64,000 nt of DNA from Nocardiopsis gilva YIM 90087 (GTDB taxonomy: Bacteria > Actinomycetota > Actinomycetes > Streptosporangiales > Streptosporangiaceae). The stretch spans positions 3,472,001 to 3,536,000 of the forward strand of contig NZ_CP022753.1 in the NCBI RefSeq assembly GCF_002263495.1. The letters are read 5' to 3'. Both the position numbers and the translations under genes were made by a program. Of this stretch, positions 34,999 to 43,918 are shown one piece after another. The notes below the pieces were generated by a model. That model was not told where the DNA came from. It worked only from the letters and a program-made list of their open reading frames with translations, and did no database searches. Positions within the stretch are counted from its first letter, which is position 1; each line of letters starts with the position of its first letter.

Positions 34999-36210
34999 AT
35001 GCGTGTTCTGATCGTGGGGGCCGGGATCGCAGGGCTGGCGGCTGCCCGGGGTTTGCTCGCCGCCGGGCATGAGGTGACCGTGCTCGAACGCGCACCCGCC
35101 CTGCGCGACGGCGGCTGCGGGCTCCTGCTCTGGAACAACGGCACCGCCGTCCTCAACGATCTGGGCGTACGGCTCGACGGCGCGGGGCAGCGCATCAGCG
35201 CCGTCGATGTCCGGAGCGCCCGTGGGCACCCGGTGATGGCGGTCGACGCCGAACGACTGGAGGCTCGGCTCGGTGCTCCGGTGGTGGTCCTCCCCCGCCG
35301 GTCCCTGCTGCGCCGAATCGCCGAGGGGCTGCCGGAGGGAACCGTGCAGTTCAGCGCTCGCTTCGCCCGCCTGCACGACGACGGGCGCTCCGTGCGGGTC
35401 GCGACCGAGGACGGCGCTGAGTACTCCGGCGACCTGCTCATCGGCGCCGACGGCGTGCGCTCCCAGGTGCGCGCGGCGCTCTTCGGCTCGGGTAGGGGTT
35501 CCAGTGTCGGCAGGGGCGCGCTGTTCACCGGTACGGCTGTCTGGCAGGGTCTGATCCCGGCGCCCGTTGAGCTGGGGTCCCGCGCCCTGCTGTTCATCGG
35601 GCGCACAGGGGATGTCGGACTGAACCCTGCCGGTAACGGGCTGCTGCAGTGGTTCATCGACGTCCCGTGGCGGCCGCGCGACGGCTTCGACCCTCCGGAG
35701 CGTGCGCTGCCCGCCCTGCGCCGACAGTACGGGGCGTGGGGCTCGCCCGTGCCCGAGCTGCTGGCGGCGCTGTCAAAGGAGGACATCGAATTCTTCCCGC
35801 ACCACCGGCATCGGGTCCCCCGCCGCTGGGGGCGCGGCCGGTGCGTCCTGGTCGGCGACGCGGTGCACGCGATGCCGCCCACCCTGGCTCAGGGCGCCGG
35901 CCAAGCGTTGGAGGACATCGCGGCGCTGCTGCGCGGCCTCGAGGGCATCGATCGGCCGTCGGGTCTAGATGCGGCCGGTGGTCCGGATGCCGGTCAGGAT
36001 CTGACCACAGCTCTGCGCTCCTATGGGAAGAGCCGTCGGCGGCAGGCCATGCTGGCCTCTTCGGTGGCCACCCGGAGCCTCGCGACCTCCGGGCCGCGAA
36101 CCCTGTTCCAGGGGGAGGCCGCACTGCGCGCGGCCTCTGCTTCCATCTCCAGCCGCCTGGCAACCAGGTCGTTCGAGATGCTGGTCCGAGGGGTCAGCGA
36201 CCGGCTCTGA
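34999..36210 (+). CDS. FAD-dependent monooxygenase (PHBH/Rdm-like)
   Basis: A 403-residue flavoprotein of the aromatic hydroxylase type. The Rossmann motif is MRVLIVGAGIAGLAAARGLL with GxGxxG, the second FAD motif is DLLIGADGVRSQVRAAL and the third is VLVGDAVHAMPPTLAQGAGQ. These enzymes use NAD(P)H and O2 to hydroxylate a substrate in the cytoplasm. The long upstream extension of the frame is rejected because the GxGxxG motif must lie at the very N-terminus. A perfect 31-bp palindrome precedes the start. Similar enzymes modify polyketides or degrade drugs such as tetracyclines and rifamycins; the substrate is unknown here. Confidence 0.88.
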   Translation: MRVLIVGAGIAGLAAARGLLAAGHEVTVLERAPALRDGGCGLLLWNNGTAVLNDLGVRLDGAGQRISAVDVRSARGHPVMAVDAERLEARLGAPVVVLPRRSLLRRIAEGLPEGTVQFSARFARLHDDGRSVRVATEDGAEYSGDLLIGADGVRSQVRAALFGSGRGSSVGRGALFTGTAVWQGLIPAPVELGSRALLFIGRTGDVGLNPAGNGLLQWFIDVPWRPRDGFDPPERALPALRRQYGAWGSPVPELLAALSKEDIEFFPHHRHRVPRRWGRGRCVLVGDAVHAMPPTLAQGAGQALEDIAALLRGLEGIDRPSGLDAAGGPDAGQDLTTALRSYGKSRRRQAMLASSVATRSLATSGPRTLFQGEAALRAASASISSRLATRSFEMLVRGVSDRL

Positions 36211-36269
36211 GTCTGCGGCCAGCGGGGATGGCGGTCTCCGTCGCGATCAACGGCCGTAGACCGCTGACG

Positions 36270-37067
36270 TCATCCCGCGTCGATCGTCGACGTCTGGACC
36301 GTGTCCCCCACCGCGATCACCCCCGGGGCGCGGGGGACTCCGAGGCGACCGAACATGATCTCGCGACCGCCGTCGAAGTCCTGTGTGCGGTAGCTGGCCA
36401 GGGCGCGCAGGGGCTCGGGGGATTTGCGAGCCGAATCCTGGTCGATGTTGATGATCACGCAGCGGGCGCAGGGGCGGGCCAGGTCGATCTCGACGGTGCC
36501 GATGCGCAATGTGGACACCGTGTCCTCACCGTAGGCCCCGAGGCCTTCCAGCACGATGTTGGGTCGAAAGCGGTGCATCGGCAACCGACTGCCGGCACGC
36601 CGGTTCAGATCGTCCAAGGACTCACGGGACAGGACCGACAGCGGATAGCCGTCCGCGAACCGCAGTGAGCCGTCATTGCGCAGGGTGCGGCGTTCGCCGG
36701 TGAACCGGACGAGGCGGCAGGGGCAGCCCAGCGCATCGGAGAACCACGCGGCCGCAGCGTCACCCTGATCGATGCCCCGGCAGGGCCGCCCGTGCACGGT
36801 CACCTCCATGGCCGGTCCGTCCACGGGCACATGGACGAGGGGGAGCGCGGCGTGCGCCGCGTGCACAGTGAGCTTCACGCCGTCGTAGTCGGGCCGTAGG
36901 AGCGCGAGCTCGGGCACCTCGCGCTGCGATATGTGCCGTCGGTCCGGGCGGATCAGCATGAATTCGCGGTCGTGGAGCAGTCCGGTGGCGGTCACCTCAG
37001 CGGTGGTCAGCGAGTTTCCGCCCATGCTCTTGAGCGGAAAGACATTCAGCTCGCGGACGACGACCAT
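36270..37067 (-). CDS. MOSC-domain protein (YcbX-like)
   Basis: A 265-residue protein with the N-terminal beta-barrel MOSC_N region (VRELNVFPLKSMGGNSLTTA, ATGLLHDREFMLIRPDRRHI) and the MOSC sulfur-carrier domain (HRFRPNIVLEGLGAYGEDTV, IDLARPCARCVIINIDQDSA). The conserved cysteine in RPCARC is the molybdenum- or sulfur-binding residue. YcbX and mARC proteins reduce N-hydroxylated compounds using molybdenum cofactor and a redox partner. Unlike YcbX there is no C-terminal ferredoxin domain, so an external electron donor would be needed. It converges on the monooxygenase without overlap. Confidence 0.85.
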   Translation of the reverse strand: MVVVRELNVFPLKSMGGNSLTTAEVTATGLLHDREFMLIRPDRRHISQREVPELALLRPDYDGVKLTVHAAHAALPLVHVPVDGPAMEVTVHGRPCRGIDQGDAAAAWFSDALGCPCRLVRFTGERRTLRNDGSLRFADGYPLSVLSRESLDDLNRRAGSRLPMHRFRPNIVLEGLGAYGEDTVSTLRIGTVEIDLARPCARCVIINIDQDSARKSPEPLRALASYRTQDFDGGREIMFGRLGVPRAPGVIAVGDTVQTSTIDAG

Positions 37068-37459
37068 TGCTTCTCCCCCGGGCCCACAGGTGTATCGGGC
37101 GGGACGACCGAGCCGCGCAGCGGCCCCGCGGCGCCCGCGAATCCCCTATCGGACGGTAGCCGCGGCGCGGGGTGCAGGCCAGGGCAGGCGCGTGCTTCTG
37201 ACAGAACTTCGTCAGCTTGCGCGCTGGAGGGGGTCGACACAGCCCACGCAGAGCGCATGCCGGAATGGGGCGGCTTTTCCACAGGGAAACGATGTGGCTG
37301 GAAGCGCGCGGAGCTGTCCCTCTAGCGTGGTGGCAGCGTCGAGGAAGCACCATGGGAACCCGTCCCACGCGGGGGCGTCGAGCAGCGGAGCGGTGCCGAG
37401 CACGCAGCGCCTATGTCTACTCCATCCGCCCGCTGGTGACGAAGGGGTGCTTTCGCACA
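37068..37459. other. Gap without recognised gene
   Basis: About 390 bases between divergent genes. Frames on both strands are open but have no family likeness. It should contain the promoters of the MOSC gene and the gene starting near 37460. Confidence 0.4.
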
Positions 37460-38173
37460 ATGCATACTTCTCCTCCTACGGCCCCGCCCGCCTCCTCAGT
37501 TTCGTCGTCCTCCTCCCGGCCCTCCCCCACCCACGGACACACCCCCTCAGGTTCTCTCAGCGTGCCCGACCTCCGCCAGCGCGGCTGGTCGCCGGCGATG
37601 ATCCGTGACCTGCTCGGCGAGCCTGACCACACGCGGCCCAACCCAATCTTCCGCTCGGGCGCGCCGATGGCGCTGTACCGCGTCTCGCGGGTCGAGGACG
37701 CCGAGGCCGGTTCCGACTTCACGCGGCGCGCGGAGCAGGCGGCCCGCAGGGCCGCCGCCGCACGGCACAACGCCCAACGGCGGCGCGATGCGACCCTGGA
37801 GATGATCCGCGCGGCACCGATCGATGTCCCCGACATGGATCGACGACTGCTGGCCGAACGTGCGGTGGCCCACCGCAACCGTCGGGTCGACTCCGACGCC
37901 GAGGACCCCGGCCTCTTCCCGTTCCCGGCCCGGGTGGAGGATGTTCCCACCGCGGTCCGGCACCGCTGGGAGGTCAACTACCTGCGCCACGCCCGCACGC
38001 CCTACGACTCACTCCTGGCGGATCTCCGTGGCCGGGTCGGCCGCGTTCAGGCCGAGTTGCTGCTGCGCCGCCGCATCTATGCGGCCATCGCCGCCTGCTA
38101 TCCCGACCTGTCCGAAGAGTGCGACCGCCAGCTCGCCCGACGCATCATCATCGATCGGGACGAGCCGCCGTGA
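37460..38173 (+). CDS. Conserved actinobacterial hypothetical protein
   Basis: A soluble protein of up to 237 residues. The conserved part starts at LRQRGWSPAMIRDLLGEPDH and TRPNPIFRSGAPMALYRVSR, followed by a long alpha-helical, arginine-rich section (RRAEQAARRAAAARHNAQRR) and a C-terminal part with WEVNYLRHARTPYDSLLADL. The N-terminal motif occurs in many actinobacterial proteins without known function; it may sense or bind nucleic acid given its charge. ATG 37460 adds a low-complexity Ser/Pro lead; GTG 37562, directly before the conserved part, is an equally good start. I cannot assign a function. Confidence 0.65.
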   Translation: MHTSPPTAPPASSVSSSSSRPSPTHGHTPSGSLSVPDLRQRGWSPAMIRDLLGEPDHTRPNPIFRSGAPMALYRVSRVEDAEAGSDFTRRAEQAARRAAAARHNAQRRRDATLEMIRAAPIDVPDMDRRLLAERAVAHRNRRVDSDAEDPGLFPFPARVEDVPTAVRHRWEVNYLRHARTPYDSLLADLRGRVGRVQAELLLRRRIYAAIAACYPDLSEECDRQLARRIIIDRDEPP

Positions 38174-38208
38174 CATCGTGCGGATGACCGTTGCCGTGCG
38201 CCGTCCGC

Positions 38209-38850
38209 TTACCGCGGCCGGGTGGCGAACCGGCTGCGGGCACGCAGGGCCGCGACGGCGTCGGCCGATGCGGTCGCAGGTGACCCCGCCGAATACGGCG
38301 GCTGCGGGTCGTACTCGATCATGAGCTGGATCTCCTGGGCGGCCTTGTCGCCGACAATGCGCCCGGCCAGGGCCAGTGCCATGTCGATCCCGGACGACAC
38401 TCCGGCGGCGGTGACGTACTTCCCGTCGAACACGACCCGCTCCTCGCACGGCACCGCGCCCAACGCGCGCAGATTCCCCAGCGCGAGCCAGTGGGAGGTG
38501 GCGCGCCGTCCACGGAGGAGCCCGGCCGCCGCCACGATGAGCGAGCCCGTGCACACCGCGGTGGTCCAGGTGCTAGTGGTGTCGGCAGCGCGCAGCCACT
38601 CGTGCACCGGACCCTCGCGCATCAGGTCGGCCTGACCGGGACCACCCGGAACGACGATGATGTCGGGGGCAGGCACGTCCGCGAGTTCGGCGTCCACGGT
38701 GAGGCCGAGGCTGCCGGCGCTGGTGCGCACTTCTCCGCGGCGCTCTCCGACGTGAATCACTTCTGCTCCGGGAAGGCGGCTGAGGACCTCATAGGGGCCG
38801 ATCGCGTCGAGTGCGGCGATTCCGTTGTAGAGAAGGATGGCGATACGCAT
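38209..38850 (-). CDS. DJ-1/PfpI-family protein
   Basis: A 213-residue class I glutamine-amidotransferase-like protein. It has MRIAILLYNGIAALDAIGPY, the glutamate-containing IGPYEVLSR, the nucleophile elbow AVCTGSLIVAAAGLLRGRRA with Cys in VCTGS, and the adjacent helix RATSHW. Members act as isonitrile hydratase, chaperone/glyoxalase-like enzymes or regulators. It is on the same strand as the GlxA-like regulator that starts 136 bases or more upstream, and shares that protein's N-terminal fold. The C-terminal 30 residues are extra to the core fold. Confidence 0.88.
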   Translation of the reverse strand: MRIAILLYNGIAALDAIGPYEVLSRLPGAEVIHVGERRGEVRTSAGSLGLTVDAELADVPAPDIIVVPGGPGQADLMREGPVHEWLRAADTTSTWTTAVCTGSLIVAAAGLLRGRRATSHWLALGNLRALGAVPCEERVVFDGKYVTAAGVSSGIDMALALAGRIVGDKAAQEIQLMIEYDPQPPYSAGSPATASADAVAALRARSRFATRPR

Positions 38851-38986
38851 GGTGGAAGTCCGTCCCTTTCGGTCCTGGGGGGTGAGCTCAGGCTGGTTCG
38901 ATCGTCGGTGTCATTGATGTGGCCCTACCTTGGGCGCCGGTGGCATGAAGGGCCCCGCAACACGGCTGCGGTCGTGGTCCGCGCGG

Positions 38987-39991
38987 TCAGTGGGCCGCGG
39001 GCCGGAATCGGCGACGGTATTCGGCGGGCGAGGTGCCAAGCCCACGGATGAACGCCCGCCGCATCGCCTCGGGTGTTCCGTAGCCACACGCGTGTGCGGT
39101 GCGCTCAACCCCGTCATCGCTGTCCTCCAGCAGACGCCGCGCCGTCTCCAAACGGATCTGGTCGACGTAGCGGCCGGGGGTGACCCCGACCTCCGCAGTG
39201 AACACGCGGGCGAACTGGCGCGGCGACAGTTGCACACGCGCGGCCAGCGCCTCCACGGACAGATCCGCGTGAAGGTTCCCGGCGATCCAGTGCTGGAGTT
39301 CCCGCAGTGGTTCGCGTGCGGCGGTCTGGGCGGCGAGGTGGGCGCTGAACTGGGCCTGGTTGCCGGGACGGCGGAGGTAGACGACGAGATAGCGGGCGGT
39401 GGCCAGTGCCGTCGCCCGGCCCAGGTCCTCCTCCACCAGGGCGAGCGACAGATCGATTCCGGCGGTGACACCCGCCGACGTGGCGATGCGCCCGTCCCGT
39501 ACGAAGATGGGGTCGGGGTCGACAGTGATGTCCGGGAAACGCTTGGCGAGCGTGGCGCACTGGGACCAGTGGGTGGTGGCCCTGCGCCCCGCCAGCAGCC
39601 CGGCTTCGGCGAGGAGGAACGCTCCCGTGCACACCGAGGTCACGCGGCGGGCGCGTGGAGCGTTGGCACGCAGCCACGCCACCAGGACCGGGGCGGGCGA
39701 GCGCGTCCCCGTCCCGCCGGGCACCACAAGAGTGTCGAACTCCCTGACCTGGTCGAGCGACGTGGTCGGAACCATGGAGAGCCCGCTGTAACTGCGTACC
39801 GCCCCACCGTCCACAGATGCGGTGACGACGTCGTAGCTGGCGTGTGTGCGGTGCACGGCAGCGGTGCCGGTGGAGGTCCGGCTGTCGTCCCCCGCGACAC
39901 GGTTCGCGGTGTCGAAGACTTCCAATGGGCCGATCACGTCCAGCGATTGGAGATCGTCGAACACCGGGATCAGCACGGTTCGACTTGCCAT
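38987..39991 (-). CDS. GlxA-family AraC regulator (DJ-1 domain plus AraC HTH)
   Basis: A 334-residue regulator. Residues 1-200 form a DJ-1/PfpI-like sensor (LIPVFDDLQSLDVIGPLEVF, VCTGAFLLAEAGLLAGRRAT). Residues 235-330 form an AraC DNA-binding domain with two helix-turn-helix units (LSVEALAARVQLSPRQFARV and ERTAHACGYGTPEAMRRAFI, ending GTSPAEYRRRF). ATG 39991 is chosen; ATG 40003 four codons upstream is possible. A longer frame to 40573 crosses the divergent methyltransferase gene and is rejected. It probably regulates the following DJ-1 gene or the divergent methyltransferase. Confidence 0.88.
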   Translation of the reverse strand: MASRTVLIPVFDDLQSLDVIGPLEVFDTANRVAGDDSRTSTGTAAVHRTHASYDVVTASVDGGAVRSYSGLSMVPTTSLDQVREFDTLVVPGGTGTRSPAPVLVAWLRANAPRARRVTSVCTGAFLLAEAGLLAGRRATTHWSQCATLAKRFPDITVDPDPIFVRDGRIATSAGVTAGIDLSLALVEEDLGRATALATARYLVVYLRRPGNQAQFSAHLAAQTAAREPLRELQHWIAGNLHADLSVEALAARVQLSPRQFARVFTAEVGVTPGRYVDQIRLETARRLLEDSDDGVERTAHACGYGTPEAMRRAFIRGLGTSPAEYRRRFRPAAH

Positions 39992-40202
39992 GCCCCTGAT
40001 CATGACGGGTCCGCTGGATGGCCACAAGGACGATTTCCCCACCATTTCCGCCATGCTCTGCCGACAGACGGGCGTCCACATCCGGCCGCCCCGAGGCGTT
40101 GGCCAGCCGTTTTCCCGTGGGCTGGCAGGGGCAGGCCAATGTGTGATCGATTGTGGGGCCACACCGTGCGCCCGGTACCGACGCGGAGAGGACGCCACCG
40201 CC

Positions 40203-41048
40203 ATGTCCGAGACCAGCCCCTCCGAGGAACGCGGCGCCCTGCTCGCCTCCATGTACGGTTCCGAGGACCTGAGCTCGTTCTCTCTGTTCTCGGGAAACTT
40301 CATCAACTTCGGGTACTGGGCCGACGACGTCCTCGCCACCGGCGAACCCATCACCGTGGACCAGCGCACCCGCAGCCAGGAGGACCTGTACCGGGTGGTC
40401 GTCGACCAGCTCGACGTCCGCCCCGACGACATCCTGCTGGAGGCCGGGTGCGGGATCGGAGTGGGAACCGCGCTCGTCGTCCGCGAGTTCGGTCCCGCTG
40501 AGGTCCACGGCCTGGACCTGTCAGCCGACCAGCTCACCCGAGCCGAACGCATGAACGCCGAAGAGCTGCACACCTACCCCAAATGCCTGTTCTACCACCA
40601 GGGGTCGGCCCTCGACCTGCCCTGGCCCGACGCCTCCTTCACCGGTATCTACTCCGTGGAGGCCGCCCAGCACTTCTCCGACCTCGCCACCTTCGCCCGT
40701 GAGGCGCACCGGGTACTGCGCCCGGGCGGGCGGTTCGCGCTGACGACCTTCTTCACCCCTGACGACCAGGGGCCAGCGCACCTGGCCGAGTTGATCGAGA
40801 CCGTGCGCGACGGCGTCGACGCCGTGCAGCCGGTGGACTCCTTCACCGCCGACCTCACCGCCGCGGGCTTCAGCGACGTACGCACAGAGTCCATCGGTGA
40901 CCACGTCTGGCGAGGCTTCGACACCTGGATGGACCAGACCGAGTACCGGGACAGCTGGGGCCGCAACTGGCTGCACGCCTACCGGGCGGGCTGGGTCGAT
41001 TACTACCTTGTGACGGCTCGCGCCGCCGCGGCCACGGCGACACGTTGA
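40203..41048 (+). CDS. SAM-dependent methyltransferase (class I)
   Basis: A 281-residue soluble methyltransferase. SAM-binding motif I is LLEAGCGIGVGTALV, the acidic ribose-binding loop is VHGLDLSADQLTRAERMN, motif II is FTGIYSVEAAQHFSDLATFA, followed by EAHRVLRPGGRFALTTFF. The N-terminal segment (LFSGNFINFGYWADD) resembles small-molecule and sugar methyltransferases of natural-product pathways. ATG 40203 lies after a GGAGAGGA ribosome binding site. It is divergent from the GlxA-like regulator, and no other biosynthetic gene is adjacent. Confidence 0.85.
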   Translation: MSETSPSEERGALLASMYGSEDLSSFSLFSGNFINFGYWADDVLATGEPITVDQRTRSQEDLYRVVVDQLDVRPDDILLEAGCGIGVGTALVVREFGPAEVHGLDLSADQLTRAERMNAEELHTYPKCLFYHQGSALDLPWPDASFTGIYSVEAAQHFSDLATFAREAHRVLRPGGRFALTTFFTPDDQGPAHLAELIETVRDGVDAVQPVDSFTADLTAAGFSDVRTESIGDHVWRGFDTWMDQTEYRDSWGRNWLHAYRAGWVDYYLVTARAAAATATR

Positions 41049-41136
41049 CCCGGCTCCTCCTCGGGACGGAAGGGAGGGGGCGGGGTAGGCGAAAAGACGT
41101 GGTGATCGCGGTCGACGACTCCCTACACTCTCGCTC

Positions 41137-42147
41137 ATGCGAGATCTGGCCCACCTGCCCAAGGCCCACCTGCATGTCCACCTGGAGAGCACCGTCAGGT
41201 GGACGACCCTCCGCGAGATCGCCGCGGGAAACGGAGTGGAGATCCCCGATCTCCCCGGAGACGGGCGCCTCGCCTTCAACGGCTTCCGCCAGTTCGCCGA
41301 CCACAACGCGCTCGTGCGGGGCTGCCTGCGTCGATACGAGGACTTCGCGCGCATCGCCCGGGAATTCTGCGCGGACGAGGCTGCCCAGGGGACGCGCTAT
41401 GCCGAAGTCACCTTCACCGCCGCCGCGCACGGCGAACGGCTCGGCCGACCGGAGATGCCCCTGGAAGCGGTTCTCCAGGGATTGGCCGAGGGGCGGGCGG
41501 CCCATGGCATCGAATGCCGCGTCATCCTCGATCACTCCCGACGCCGGTCCGTGGAACGCGCCCGGCGCACCCTCGATCTCGCCACGCGCTACACCGCCAA
41601 CGGCGACGGAGGCGGTGTGGTCGGCCTCGGCATGGCCGGTGAGGAGAGCTACTCCCTCGCCCCCTTTGCCGAGGTCATCGACGAGGCACGGGACTCTGGA
41701 CTGCACATCGTCCACCACGCCGGCGAAGCCTGCGGCCCAGCCAGCATCCGCGAGGCCATCGGGATCGGCCGCACCGAGCGTCTCGGGCACGGCATCCGAG
41801 TACTCGACGATGACGACCTCGTCGCGGAGGTCCGCGACCGGCAGCTCCCCCTGGAGGTGTGCCCGTCGTCCAACACTGCCCTCGGCTTCGCCCCGTCCCT
41901 GGGCGACCACCCGCTCCCCCGGCTACGCGAGGCCGGCGTCATCGTCACGGTGAACACCGATATCCCCGCCATCGTCGGCACCGACCTGACGCGGGAGTTC
42001 ACCGCTCTGCGGGAGGTGTACGGCTATAACGACCCCACCATCGCCGAGCTCTCCCGAGCCGGGATCGACGCCTCCTTCGCCCCCGCGCCGACCAAGGCGC
42101 GGCTGCACCGGCTCACCGATGAATGGCTCGCGGCATCATCCGGTTGA
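41137..42147 (+). CDS. Adenosine deaminase family protein
   Basis: A 336-residue metal-dependent deaminase. Zinc ligands are in AHLHVHLEST (HxH) and IVHHAGEACG; the catalytic Glu is in HAGE; RLGHGIRVLDDD follows with the next conserved His. The C-terminal motif, normally NTDDP, reads NTDIPAIVGTDL, so the first Asp (zinc ligand) is kept and the second is Ile. It would convert adenosine, deoxyadenosine or a related purine to the inosine form. The substitution may change the substrate. A second family member begins at 63683. A perfect palindromic terminator follows the stop. Confidence 0.85.
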   Translation: MRDLAHLPKAHLHVHLESTVRWTTLREIAAGNGVEIPDLPGDGRLAFNGFRQFADHNALVRGCLRRYEDFARIAREFCADEAAQGTRYAEVTFTAAAHGERLGRPEMPLEAVLQGLAEGRAAHGIECRVILDHSRRRSVERARRTLDLATRYTANGDGGGVVGLGMAGEESYSLAPFAEVIDEARDSGLHIVHHAGEACGPASIREAIGIGRTERLGHGIRVLDDDDLVAEVRDRQLPLEVCPSSNTALGFAPSLGDHPLPRLREAGVIVTVNTDIPAIVGTDLTREFTALREVYGYNDPTIAELSRAGIDASFAPAPTKARLHRLTDEWLAASSG

Positions 42148-42182
42148 CACAACAGGGCGGGGCGGTTCGGGGGATGATCAAC

Positions 42183-42220
42183 GCTTCCGCCCCGGCGGCG
42201 ATCGCCGCCGGGGCGGAAGC
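42183..42220. terminator. 38-bp perfect palindrome, terminator of convergent genes
   Basis: Seventeen-base arms beginning GCTTCCGCCCCGGCGGC close on GATC. It lies 35 bases after the deaminase stop and 60 bases before the end of the reverse-strand SnoaL gene, so it can stop both. Confidence 0.75.
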
Positions 42221-42280
42221 CGCATGCTGACCGACTATGACCTGACGGGCGCTGCCAGGTCCGGCAACGGACCGTCCCGC

Positions 42281-42637
42281 TCAGCTGCCCGCGCTCGACG
42301 CAACCCAGTATTCGACGAAACGGCCATCGCGAACGAGCAGGATGTCGTTCCCGAAGAAGCTCATCTCGCCATCGGAGGTTCGCCCACGTCCTGTCCAGCG
42401 CCCCGCGACCAGGTTCTCCTCCACGAAGGGCCCTACCTGCAACTCGAAGCGCAGGTCGGTGAACATGGCCTGAGTTCGGCCGATCCGCTCGGCCAGCTCC
42501 GTGGGACCATGGACGTCCTGGTCCGGCCAGTGCCCCACGAAATCGTCCCCCACCAGGTCTTTTACGGCTTCCGGCGAGCCGTTCCACACGTCGTCGATCC
42601 AGCGCCGGTAGAGGTCGTGTATTGATGTTTGAGCCAT
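42281..42637 (-). CDS. SnoaL-like ester cyclase family protein
   Basis: A 118-residue single-domain protein of the NTF2/SnoaL fold. It has HDLYRRWIDDVWNGSPEAVK, GDDFVGHWPDQDVHGPTELA and FTDLRFELQVGPFVEENLVA, then RWTGRGRTSDGEMSFFGNDI. The block WxDDVWN..P and the cone-shaped alpha/beta arrangement fit polyketide-cyclase-like proteins. No active-site Asp can be assigned with certainty, and many members are orphan enzymes. ATG 42637 begins the similarity; a longer frame to 42706 adds unrelated residues. Confidence 0.75.
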   Translation of the reverse strand: MAQTSIHDLYRRWIDDVWNGSPEAVKDLVGDDFVGHWPDQDVHGPTELAERIGRTQAMFTDLRFELQVGPFVEENLVAGRWTGRGRTSDGEMSFFGNDILLVRDGRFVEYWVASSAGS

Positions 42638-42887
42638 GACCAGGAAGTCAATCACGCGCGTTCGCAGGAGACCAACAGCCACCCCCAGCCATGGGACGGC
42701 CCTCACCGCAGGGGCAAGCCAAGGAGCGTGAGGGCACGTCGGGGTTCCCTGGATCTTCAGCGGCGATGCGCCGGGCGGAAAACTTCTCCAGGGGTGCGGT
42801 CACACGAGAGGGGAACGCAGCGTCTAACCAGGTGTAGGGCTTGAGCGAATGGGGCACTGCGCGGGCGACCGAGAGCAAGGACGAACA

Positions 42888-43757
42888 ATGCGGGAATCTT
42901 CAGGGGACCGGCACATCGACAACGTGGCGGCAGCCACCGACGGCGAGGCCGAGGCGCTAGAGCGGCTGGTCCGTGGCATTCAACCCGAGCTGTACCGGCT
43001 CGCGGTGCGCTTCTTCGGTGATCCCCGCGACGCCGAGGACGCTACCCAGGAAGCCCTTGTGCAGGTGGTGACCCGCCTCGACCGGTTCAACGGCGAGAGC
43101 GCCTTTTCCACCTGGGTCTATCGCGTGGCGACCAACAAGTTCTTGTCCTTGGCCCGCAGCCAGGGTGAACGCCGCGCCCTGAGCTTGGCGGAGTTCGACG
43201 AGGAGCTGTCACGCGTGCCGTCCACGCCCGCGGAGGCGACGAGTGCCCACGTGGCCGATCGCCTACTGCTGGAGGAGGTCAAGATTGGCTGCACGCTGGC
43301 CATGCTGCTGTGCCTGGACCGCGGCCATCGGATGGCCTACATCCTCGGCGAGATCATGGAGCTGGACCATGCCACTGGTGCGGCGATCCTGGACATCTCC
43401 GCAGCGGCGTTCCGTAAGCGTCTGCAGAGGTCGCGGACGAGGATCACCGACCTGATGCGGGCGCGGTGCGGGCTCATCGACCGGCGGAACGCCTGTCGGT
43501 GTCGATTGCGGGTGCCCGTGGCGGTCGAACGCGGCTGCGTCGACCCCCACGACCTGGTGTTCGCCTCCTCGAAGGAGCAGGCCCGCCAGTTCCCCGAGGT
43601 GCTGCGCGAAATCCGGCGTTTGGAGGAGGCCGACCGGGCTGGCGCCCTCTACCGATCGCATCCGGACACTCGGTCCACGGTTGACCTCGCCACGTTCGTT
43701 CACAAGCTGTTCGATCCGGGCACGTCCGCCGCCACGGGCAGCGCTCCGACGCGCTGA
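42888..43757 (+). CDS. ECF sigma factor with cysteine-rich C-terminal extension
   Basis: A 289-residue sigma factor. Region 2 is YRLAVRFFGDPRDAEDATQE and FNGESAFSTWVYRVATNKFL; region 4 is HRMAYILGEIMELDHATGAA and LDISAAAFRKRLQRSRTRIT. About 110 residues follow region 4, containing ARCGLIDRRNACRCRLRVPV with three cysteines and a helical tail, so the protein belongs to ECF groups with a fused regulatory extension and no separate anti-sigma factor. ATG 42888 follows AAGGAC. The haloalkane dehalogenase gene follows 161 bases later on the same strand and could be a target. Confidence 0.85.
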   Translation: MRESSGDRHIDNVAAATDGEAEALERLVRGIQPELYRLAVRFFGDPRDAEDATQEALVQVVTRLDRFNGESAFSTWVYRVATNKFLSLARSQGERRALSLAEFDEELSRVPSTPAEATSAHVADRLLLEEVKIGCTLAMLLCLDRGHRMAYILGEIMELDHATGAAILDISAAAFRKRLQRSRTRITDLMRARCGLIDRRNACRCRLRVPVAVERGCVDPHDLVFASSKEQARQFPEVLREIRRLEEADRAGALYRSHPDTRSTVDLATFVHKLFDPGTSAATGSAPTR

Positions 43758-43918
43758 ACCGTCCCTGTTCGACCCCGACCGGGTCCCGCCGCCCCCTTGC
43801 CCGATCCTGCCCACATCATCTGCCAATTGCTGCCCCGCACCAGGGCGGCTGGCTGCGCCATGCCCAGCCGCCGACCGCGATCAGCGATCCCCGAGAAATG
43901 GAAAAGGAAGTAGTCGCC

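Noticed and set aside
36933..37608. Forward frames of 130 and 225 residues between MOSC and the next gene
   Set aside because: No family likeness, no ribosome binding site, and partly antisense to the MOSC gene.
40004..40573. N-terminal extension of the GlxA-like regulator
   Set aside because: It is antisense to the divergent methyltransferase and adds nothing of the DJ-1 domain, which starts at 39991.
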